DNA from: Megalopta genalis
Taxonomy: Eukaryota > Arthropoda > Insecta > Hymenoptera > Halictidae
NCBI RefSeq assembly: GCF_051020955.1
Contig: NC_135014.1
Location: 39,946,742 to 40,010,741 of the forward strand
Length of the DNA: 64,000 bases
Direction: 5' to 3'
Part shown: in pieces, positions 36,301-47,716 of the stretch
Layout of the letters: the number at the start of each line of letters is the position of its first letter
How positions within the stretch are numbered: the stretch's first letter is position 1
Translations under genes and position numbers: made by a program
The notes under the pieces: generated by a model
The model's input: the letters and a program-made list of their open reading frames with translations, nothing else
Told to the model about the DNA's origin: nothing
The model's database searches: none

Positions 36301-39300
36301 AAAAATGAGTATACGAAAGAAAAGCATAAAATTGGATTGAATTTCAGCTATATTGTGTGTTTCAATTACACTCGTGATTAAAAGAATTAATAATAATAAT
36401 AATAAAGAATTAATAAAATCGCAATTACTCATTGAGTTACAATGTAATTCAATTAACACAAATCTGCGAAATAATGACAAGAACCCGTGTCATTTTTAAA
36501 TATAAATACCATAAGTTGGTCTTTCTTATAAAAAGGTAACTGTTATTGTCATTTTTTCAAATTTAAAATTATATCGTGCTTTAAAGAAACAAACAGCAAA
36601 GATAATTAAAAAATTTAAAGTTTCTGGAAACTGAAAATTATGTATTTCCACTTTAACAAACTCATAACGGTTGGATACGCATACTGCGCTCTTAAAAAAT
36701 ATTTTAACATTACTAGTTCAACAATGAACCAACCAAAAATATGATTGAAATAGAATGATTGATGTGCAAGTAAGAAAAAGCCATTATTTTACACGAACTT
36801 CTAAGTCAAGCTTCGATCCATTACATCGTTTTTTCTACGTCTTTTTTTCATGGACTTCTTACACGCTGGAACTTTTTCAAGTCGATTCCAAATCTCCATA
36901 ATTTCGCGGTCAGAGGAGAATCCAAAAGAAGATAAAGTAACAGATAAAACGCTTATAAAGTTTTCGAAGATTACAAGCTGCTGAAACGAATACGCGTTTT
37001 GCTTGCAAACTTCCGGAAACGAGTTGATACGTTTTTACGTCTGCACCAGCATTAGCCTCAGTTTCGTTCTGCAATCCTTCAGCATTTCTTATCTCTAAGA
37101 TTGAATTTATTTCTTTCTTCGATCTTTCTTGCCAAGATCAACATTATTTCTGTGTTCTTCGTCGACTAACGACGTCATTTAAGCGACGCTCGTTTTCCAT
37201 CAGATACACGATCTCGGCATGCTTTTCAATTTCAACATCTGGGAATAATAAATATAATTGACAGCTACTACCGAGGACGGAAATCGATACGATTACTGCA
37301 ATTTCTACGGTTGCTTCTGTGTATTGTTCGTGAAATAATTCACTGTTTATTAATACTTGTATTGATAGAGTAGAGTCACACTTTAACAGTAAACCTCCAA
37401 AACGATCGCATTTTAAACTTTGAGCATAATTTTTAAATTCTATGGTTTCGCTTTTCTCAACGTACTGTACGATTTTTTCTACAATATGCATATAGCCACT
37501 TAATTCTTCAATAATTTTCTCTCTTCCTTTGTTTCTTACTGATAATCTTACGTTCGAGAAAATTCTGGAGGTGAACAAACAAATGTAATTTTATATTTAT
37601 AATTAGGAAAGAACGTAATATCAGAGAAATGATTATTCTGTTATTCGAAAATTCCATTGTCCTTAACACCTTTATATCCTCATACGTCAGTTCGTTTTTG
37701 CACTAAGCTTGCTTTGGCTTAGAGCAGTGGAATTTTGTGAAATTGTTTTCTCAGGAAAATCTGAGGAAACGTACTCGTATTTGTAATACATTTTTAGCAA
37801 TTGTTAGCCTTTGTCTTCGATTGACATTTGTCTGCCGACGTTCAGGCGATAATCAGATTGCATGGCGCTTGACGTATTCCGCTGTCAAATTCGCAGTTTC
37901 GCGACCTTTACTGTAATATATAACAGATATATTTTTTTCAGGATGAAATAACGCTTTGAGAGACAACTGAATTTTTGACCGACCAGATGGAAAATCCTCG
38001 CAACCATTCGCAACGCAACAGTTTGAATGGGTCTTCTGTAACAAGCAATGTAACAAAGGAGAGCATTTCCATTGTGAAACTGGAGGAATCGAAAAAGCAT
38101 GAAAGACAATCCTCTGAAACATGAACACTGGACAGTGCAAAATTCAAGCAATGGTGAAGCTTTTCAGAGACTTGCATCTTTATAATAAAAGTATGAATAC
38201 TTGTATTTCCTTGTTACATGTACGTGCAAAGTTAATAAATGAAAGATATCGTGGTAATATATTTATGAAACAAATTACTAAATGATACCAATTGAAATTC
38301 GAAGCACATAGGAAAAAGACGAAGTACTTTGATCGAATTTCCATTCGAATAAAAGTTTATATCCAATGGTTTGTTTTACATAATTTTACTAATTGAAATG
38401 CAAAGCGCATGAAGAAGCAAAAATACTCTGCTTGAATTCTCATTCGAATAAAGATTTATGCCCAGTGGCTATATGATTTTGCTAATTGATATTCGAGGCA
38501 CATGAAAAAGGAAAAGTACGTTGTTTAAATACCCATTCGATTAATAATTTATACTCAGTGTGGTTTGCTTCCCATAATTTTGCACGGCACGGTCTCCATC
38601 ACTTATTTGTTCACTTTCGTTGAACCTGTGGTCCGCTTTTGATTCCATCGAATGACAAAGCGTTCACGTGCTGCGCCGCCAACGAGAGATAGAAGAATGA
38701 ACTCAGTACTCAATGTATTATCACGATGTATTATCTGATTCGCTGACCATCTATTGCTATTTATATGCCATCCGCAACGTCATCGATAATGTGAAGCAAT
38801 GGATTAACTATTGCTGTCGGAGTTTCGTAAATGTATTGTATTTCATAATAAAATGATATATTTGACCAAAGAAGCATTCAAAATAATTTCTTCCGCTATT
38901 TGTTTGTATAATACTCGTAGCTGAAACTTATATTTATATTTTACAATTACAAAAACTATAAAAATCATGATTTTATAGCATGTAACATAAAGGTCGACAT
39001 AAAATTTTTAAGCATAAAGTTTGATAGGTATACGCATTAAATGTTTATTGAATATTACAAACTAGTACTTTTGGGATTTGATACTTTGGTCACCAGTTAC
39101 CAATCATGTGCAATGCGATACGATCAGGGAACAGCGCTTCTCAATCTTATTGCTATACAACTTCATATATTTATTTGCAACGCGACCCGAACGTCTATAA
39201 TATATGAACTTTTTAAGAACCTGGTAGACTAGACAAACCTTATTCATTAGATGTAGACTGTGTCATTTTGTATGAGTGAACTTTTATGAAACTTTTTTGT

Positions 39301-42300
39301 TTTAAAGTTAATTGTTCAATACTTATATCGATGAGCTTCTCCAGTTAAAAATCAAATGTGCCCCGTGGGAAAATTTAAAATATATGGATTAAAATATATT
39401 AGAGATAATAAAAGTTTATTTGCATTTGTTAGAAGTAATCGTAGCTAGTTACAAGTAATTCTTACAAGTAATGTTTTTCTTTAATAATCTTAATAAGAGG
39501 AAGATAATGTATTAACAGATTTCTTTTCTTTCATTTTTCTAGTGATTTAACCCTAGAAAGATAACCATATGACAACGTACGTAAAAGATAACCATACGCT
39601 TCAGAGGCGCATGCTTTTCTAAGGCGTCAATTTTATACTAACAATGGATATTTATTTAAGTTAATCTAGTCATTTTAAAGGTTTGGCATTATTGTAAAAA
39701 TAAAATGCATTTATATTATATTTTTTTATATTTTAAGTAATTTTAAACTTAAATCACTAGACCTCTATGAAAAATTAACAAAAATCAACAGTCTTCGCAG
39801 GCGCCTCTGCGACGTAGGTTATCTTTCTCGGGTTAAAACCGCAATTATTCATTTTTGTCATAAATGCGTAAAATCCGCAGTCTCCGCCGTCGGATTCTCG
39901 TTCTCAATTAGTATTAGTTACATATTCGCTATTACATTCAATCATTTTCGCCAATATTGTCAGTACATATTCCGAAAGTTTCAAATGCCTGCGGCGAATT
40001 TATCATTCATTGCCAACTCAATAGAATAGTTACTAAACTTGTGGAATCTATGAGGTTAAACTCGATTCGAAAGGGAATCTCACCGAACGCAAACAGCCTG
40101 AAAACATAATCCAACATAACGATGTCTACTAATCCTTTTGTAGTTTCCCAACTGTCCAAAGAGGATTTCATTTTTGGGGTGTATATGCTATGAAAAATGT
40201 GTAGCTCTGGAGACATCCGCATGAAAACGTATAGGCGACCATACTTTCGAGAATGTCGAAATCGAATTCATTCTTGTCAAATGTAGTAGAAAGAATAATT
40301 AATCCGAGGACGATTAAGGTTTATAGGTATTACAAGGTTTATAGGTCTGCTTAAGAAATAAATATTACTTTTTTTGTTCGAGGTACATACATTTGTTTAT
40401 ACAATACCGTTAAATAATACATTTAGGTACGTGCAAAAATAAAATATAAAAAATGTATGAAAGAACATTGTTAGAACAAAAATACATGTTAAAAATTTTC
40501 TGGGCATTCTTTTACTCTCCCAAGCTAAGATTAAGAAACTTTAAAAATTATTCAATTGAAGTATCGCGTTATTGAAAACTTGACTGTATTACATTTTCAC
40601 TAGACTCCTTATCAAATTACGTTTCCTACGAACAAAAATGCATTTTTGTTCTTCATTTTGCATTTTCTGAAACAAAATTAACCGTCTCCACTCGAATCGC
40701 AACTTTATAGCGCCAAATAAAAGTTACCTCACTCTAAACACAAATAATTTTTACAATTGATTGATAAGTACGCGCTCAATTTCATATGTGGAAAATTAAA
40801 AAAAAAAAACATAGAATGAAATATGGAACGATAAGGTTCTAAGTCGAAAGAAACGTCTGGGTAATGAAGTTCAAATAACTCCGAGTGCAGAGTAACAAGA
40901 ATTCTAATTAAAGCATATGAAAAGAAACTACTCCGTAATTAACACTTTTCCTTAACCACTAAGTTTTCGTTATTCCTACCACAGCCTTAGGATTCATACA
41001 GACATTGCATGCAATGTTTTTTTTGTCTCAGGATCTGAATTACCAACTCTGTAAAAGAAATGCTGTAGTACGATAGCGGATTCTATCCAAATGGAACAAT
41101 CATCCAGTGAACTATATTTGACTGCAACAGAGAAAAGTGTGTCTGTGACGACATTCCTACGAAAACTAACGATGCTTACGACGGAAGCGATCAGGCGATT
41201 TCTTTTGTATGCGTCGGCACAGACTTGGGATCCATCCGGATCCTAAGAAATGCAGAAACGGGCTCTAAGCTACAACATTTTTTATTCGACATGCTTATAT
41301 TAAACAATTATGTGGCTATTCGTTGAGTTGTTCAAAAATTTATTTTTAATTTTTTATACGTATTAAATTGTTAAAAACTTTTAATTTTTAATTCACGTAT
41401 TTTTTAATTACAATTTTCATACATATGTATATGCCGCCTAACTATTTAAATATATTAGTCCAAGGGATCTATAGAACATGAGTTTTAAATATATTTGTAG
41501 TTTATAAATAATGTTAACAAAATTCCTCGCATCTACGTAACTTCTTATAATAAGCTTTAAACAATAAACACCTCTCGTTTTAATGCGGAAGGTATTATTG
41601 GGTTGGCGGGAAAATTCTGTCGTATTTTAAATAAAATATTTGAATCAGTTTTAATAACGTTTATTTACATTTTAATCAATATATAATATAATATCCATTA
41701 TATTATATTATTATCCAACTAATTGATGAAGGATATTGACAGTAGTCCTAGCTGCTTGTCTTGACCGGACAGGTAAAATTATCCGCAGGTAGTAAAATAC
41801 GACAGAACGTTCCCGCCAACCCAATATTTCCTAGTACGAAAATATTAAGAAAGGCATAAACAATTGTGCTTGTGTCCCAAAAGTCACTAGCAATCGGGAA
41901 ATGAGGGGTTCCGAAGGTCATTTGAAATAATTTTTTCCTTAGCGCAAATGCAATCCGCGGAGTCCCTCATTTCCCGATTGCGAGTGACTTTATGTGACAC
42001 CCACTATATAATAAAAATTAATCGGAAAGACGTCGAAAATCGTAAGTATAGTTGGTTGGTGATCTTCGTATGAAACGGTGAAATGCACACATAGACCATT
42101 TTACAGACTTGTTATAAATATTAAGAAGACAGAAATAATACATTTATTAATGAAAGGAGTTCGGTTTGGTAACGAATGGATCGATTTTTGCAATTAACCT
42201 TTTATGTACGGCTGAATTCTGCGCGAGGCTATTTCTCTGGACGGCAGAGTCTGATATGTACTGTACAGAGTGTCTGTATATTCTGTCTGTATATTGTTAA

Positions 42301-45300
42301 GATACAGTTATATTGTTAACAGTTATATTGTTAAGATAAGTCTGTATATTGTAAATCGATGTGAAGACAAAAGAAGTGTGAAACAATGCATATGAAGACG
42401 ATTATTTGATTCAAACGATGACCGAGTGAGCTACTAGAGTAAGCCACCTATAGTGGTGCGTCGTGCAGAGAGATGACATCCGCGAAAGCCACTATAGTGG
42501 CCCGTCGTACCTAAAAGGTTAAAATCAGCTTTCATCCGCTTCGCTCCCATGGACGTGTTATGTCGCGACACCGATATTGTTTGTATAAGGTCGGAGGATG
42601 AAATATCTCGCGACGTAAAGCCGCTTGTGCGATGCCGCAGACGAGTAAGCACGCGCTTCTGTTTTTGTTCCGTCTGTGGCCACTTAGCTTGCTTCTGTGT
42701 TGTGTGTCTATGGAACCAAACTTGTCGAATTAAAGCTCTTATTCTAATAACGAAGCACGCGTGTTTATTTGCTGTGGCATCGCACGAACGGTACTGCGTC
42801 GCGGGATAACACGTCAGAGGGATCGAAGCGGCAAATCTGAAGAAGAAAAGCGGGCGATGGGCTGGCCTTTTTTCCATGAGTCGTAAACGAGCAACGTGTT
42901 TCGACCTGTGTCAAGGAGAAATTGTTATTGTTGTATTCTTCGCAGATGAATTGTTATTGTTGTATTCTTCCTCGAGATCACCCGCTACCCTAATTAACAC
43001 GACGCAGCTATAATATAATACATCACGAGGATTTCGAAAACATAATACGATAACTTGAACGGCAGAGTTTAATTACAAATCACCCTGCGGCGAGGAGACC
43101 GCAGGTTACGACGAGTTCGACATGCCTTCGTTTATTCGCTTGGCAGCCTCAGATTGGGACAGGTGGGTCCGCGACATTTTCGATCGGTCATCCTAACCGC
43201 TGGAACACTTAGCATTCGGAAAAATCTATTCTTGGATACACACACATCTGGTCGTTAGAATATTCAGTCATTGGGATAGTATCGCTGAGATATTTCGCGC
43301 TTGAGATCGCGTTTGAGTTCGCGCTTGAGATCGCGTTTGAGTTCGCGCTTGAGACCGCGCTTCAGATCGCGTTTCAGATTGTGCTTAAGATCGCACTTGA
43401 CATCGCATTTAATTTTGTGCTTGAGATCATCGCGTACATGAGTCGTAAAGGAGCAGCGGTTTTCGTCCTGTTACAAGGGAAAATTGTTATTGTTATATTT
43501 TTCGCGTCGACTCGAGGCGGTACGGTACCTCGAAGGGCAGAATTTTATTACGAGTCATCCTGTTGAAGACATCGTTGCGAACCGCGTCGCAGATGTCGTC
43601 GTAATTTTCGTCGCGATTTTCGTCGCGAATTCGTTGTATGGGCTAAGGTTAATTTTATTTGAAAATCTACTGCCTATTTTTTTCGGTGAATTTAATCGTG
43701 GGCTTCGATTACCGTATTCGGATGGGTTTTCGGCTGATCGTTGCCCGAATTTTCCTCGATATCTAAGAAGGAAAGAATCAGTCACGTCAACATACATCGC
43801 TACGTGATACATCGTAGTCCTTTCTTTAGTCATCCTAATCTATTTTCACATTGTCTTGCTATAGAATTTAATCGATTTTCGTGTTATTGTTACAGATCTT
43901 GAAGTCACATGCGGAGCAGAAATTGAGAAGTAATGCGGTCGTGCTTTGTCGAGGAGGAAGGGATGTAAGTATAATCTTCGTCAATATGCAAAATATGTAT
44001 ATGCAATAGTTTGCATATTTTTATGATCGATGTTAGACGTATTTTAATATCTCTGCGTTCTTCTTTCTCTTCCAGGACTCTAACGCAGCTTCCTCCTCCC
44101 ATCAAGTAGTAGATGAACATTCAAAGTACTATATTTTTTATTTCGTAGAAATTGTAGAAAATTTTAACGAGTACAGTGATCAAGGGATTGCCTGGCAATC
44201 CTTTCAGTGATAATCTGTTTCCTAGTTAGGTAGGGTTTTTTTCCATGTCGCGATTTCCTACGATTGTTCCAAGTTTTAATCATTTTATTTCGAAGCTATA
44301 GATAGAGAGAGATTAATATTTTACAACATGCGATTATCATAACATGAATGTTACAAAAATTATATTGGTGCATTTACTGTACTAATATATTGAATAACTT
44401 TGTTACGGCAAATTGCATCAGAGATCACGGGATAGATAAAACATATTTGATAAAAGTTCAAAATAGAGTTTCTATATAGATCCATTCTATACAAATCTAG
44501 ACACATTTTGAAATGATTATTATGAAATTATTAAACATAATTGAACATATTTTGAAATTATTATTAATCATACTTATTTTTTAAAGAATTTTAAGAATCT
44601 TCGCTTGAGGAACTAACGAATCTTTTTAGTTAGGATTTTCAGAGATCCGAGGTTCCATATTCGTTGCTCAAATCCTTCCGAGTGCTCAAACGTTACTCGA
44701 GAGGGTGCGAGCAACGGCACATGGATCGGTATTTAATGACAATAGAGACTGACAATGTGTGTGTGTGTGTGTGTGTGTGTGTGATTAATGTATCGTGCAC
44801 TATGTAATTTCCACTCGTGTGGGTGTGTGCGCGCGGTTAGGCAGTAGATTTTACGTCGGTTCTTTAAAAATCGAAACTAGCTCGAATCGAACATATTCCA
44901 CGCGATCTATGTCGTGCAACGTGAATCTGTATGGAACATGTATACATAGAATATTCATTTTCTATTTTTGTAGGTTGAATCGGTTTAATAGAAGCTCGCC
45001 AGACTATTGAAAAATTCAACTCTACCGAATTGATATTGTTACGAGCCGAGGGCCAGGCAAGTTTGCGTGGCCAGAAGTTGAACGCAATTGGGATTTTTCT
45101 AAGGGAGATTCTTATTTCGGCACGGGTGGCTACCTTTAAGGTAAGGATAGGGTGCGTAGACCAGCCGATGCTTATTTTGGCACGGGTGGCTACCTTTAAA
45201 GAGATAAGGATGGGGTGCGTAGACCAGCCGATGCTTATTTCGACACGGGTAGCTACCTTTAAGGTAAGGATAAGGTGCGTAGACCAGCCGATGCTTATTT

Positions 45301-47674
45301 TGGCACGGGTGACTACCTTTAAGGAGATAAGGATGGGGTGCGTAGACCAGCCGATGCTTATTTCGGCACGGGTGGCTACCTTTAAGGTAAGGATAGGGTG
45401 CGTAGACCAGCCGATGCTTATTTTGGCACGGGTGGCTACCTTTAAGGAGATAAGGATGGGGTGCGTAGACCAGCCGATGCTTATTTCGACACGGGTGACT
45501 ACCTTTAAGGCAAGGATAGGGTGCGTAGACCAGCCGATGCTTACTTCGGCACGGGTGGCTACCTTTAAGGTAAGGATAGTATTTGGGGAAATTGGAGTTA
45601 GGGTGCCTCGTAACTTTTTGGAAGAAAAGAGCATTAAAGATATACCTCGAGCGGTAAAGATATATCTTGTGGGTTGTACCAACTACTGCTTCGAAATAGG
45701 AAATAGAAATAATTGAATTTGTAACCCAAGAAACTGGTAAAAGCTAGTTTATTACGAGTTTTGGTTTTCTACAAATGTATCTAAGTGCTCGCGGACTCTA
45801 TTGCGCTCTTAGTTTATCGCACTGAATCGACGGTGGCTTCTGATCTGGTATCTACTACCTACTAGATTATTTGCTCGAAGGAGAATTAAGGCTCGATCTC
45901 GCTAGAGTTTCCACGTCGACGAATGACTCGAAACTAGCCCGATTTCTGGTCGCGTTTGGGCCCTTTATGTAGCCAGATTTTCTCTGGAAAAATGGTAGTG
46001 GGGGTGTGGCTGGCGCCAGCCTGGCGTATGCCTTCAGGAAAGAATATAAAAAATTCGTGGGAAGATTCTCCGTACGTTACAGTATATTTATTCTAGAACA
46101 ACTAGTATTACTAAACAATTGGAATCTCGTCCGTGAAAGTAACTTTCAATTAGAATTCGATTAAGTTGCAATGATCACTACCATGCCACTCGATTTCAGG
46201 AACTAACGTGTACTTTAGTATGGGAATGAATGATTATGTTGGGGTGTCAGCTTTACGGGTAGGGCGTGAATTGCACGATAGTCAGCCACCGGTAGGGCTT
46301 GAAGGATTTGATTCGAAGTCGATTCGAACGATGCATGGCGTTCGATAATGGCTTGAAATCGATCCTTCGAGAAGTCTCTTAGTTTCCGCGGTCGCGAATG
46401 CGAACGCGCGAGAATCAGGGCTTTCAAAACGAAACGATACCGACTCCATCGCACCAGCAGGATTATCGACTTTTCTCGAGACTTTGTTATTCGTCTCGGA
46501 ATTCGTTGATCTTCTACTAGCTGCAGAGTACGTGTGAGGTTCTAAGTTCAGCAGGCGAATCGCCGAAGAAAAGAAGAGACTATTTGTTAGATGCCGAAGA
46601 GGCTATACATGCTGAAGAGGCCTCTCGACAGTTTGTCGAAATTTATTGTCGTTATCACTTTGTCACTGTACTCGTTTGTAGAAATAGTACTTGTAGCAGT
46701 AGTATAGTAGTGTTGAATGTGGGCAGGCCTTGTCACCCCAACGATCAGCGCAAATGGGCACGTCCGTGATTTGCAAATAGTGTTGCGAAATAACTACGTT
46801 GCTTTAATTGATTTTGAGCGGAGATCAAAATTAGCGTTGTAGATAAAATATCCGTAATTTCCATTAGTATTAAAACGAATTGTCTAGAAATAATCGCTAT
46901 TTCATTTTACTTGTTGTGCACAGTAAAGATAGCGTTGCACATAAATGCGATCTCGCCTTGAGTTGATCAATTTTCAAGATTTTTAAAGCTCACTTGTTTT
47001 CAGAAAGCAGTTGAATTAGCGTTGCGTTGACATAATCGCGTTGCAATAACTTGCTTTTCGACATTTGAGACGCCCAGGCTGCAGCTACAACAATGGACAA
47101 AGTCCCAACGAACAGCTCGGATGGGCATCGCGATTTGCATTATAGTATCGTGAAACCGACTATCGCGGCTTGTCTTTGAATCGATTTCAAAGTTAGCGTT
47201 GCGAGAATAATCGCGTTGCAGTAGCTTCGTTCGTCTTTCAGAGCCCATGCTGCAGCTGCAACCCTCGCGACTTTCCTTAGACGCTCCCGACACCCCCGTC
47301 CTGGACGAAGGGGCGGGTGGGTGGTGCGGAACCACCGTCCAAGCGGATGGGTGGTGCGAAATAAACAAATGCCACAATATGTGTAGCTGTTCCAAGGATC
47401 GCTGTATCGCACACTCGACGATTCTCTTTAGAGTTACGCGTGGAAACAGATCAAAGTACACGGGAGTTTTCAACTTCGAATCGAACAAATTAACATCGAG
47501 ATTATCAGTGCACTGCTCGCGATGATCAGTGCACTGTTCGCGATGTTGTTCAGAGATTTAATTCTAAATCTCGCAGATTAGCGTTGCGAAAAATAAGTCC
47601 GCGTTTTTTACCCCTTACTATTCCAAAGATCTACTTTTCCCCAGCCCTGCTGTGAAGTAAATGGTTTAAATGCG

Positions 47675-47716
<42 letters not shown>

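Noticed and set aside
37853..38177. Three overlapping - frames as separate genes
   Set aside because: All three frames being open shows only a local lack of stops; kept only as a low-confidence stretch near the 37.1-kb candidate exon.
42434..42877. 147-codon - frame
   Set aside because: Its 3' part runs through the right end of a TTAA-flanked element and its composition follows the GC-rich island; no motif.
44864..45716. Long frames on both strands (272 and 228 codons)
   Set aside because: They are produced by the minisatellite with unit lengths divisible by three; both strands being open argues against a protein.
47000..47488. 162-codon - frame with proline- and histidine-rich part
   Set aside because: It follows the GC-rich repeat region, overlaps other open frames on both strands and has no family resemblance.
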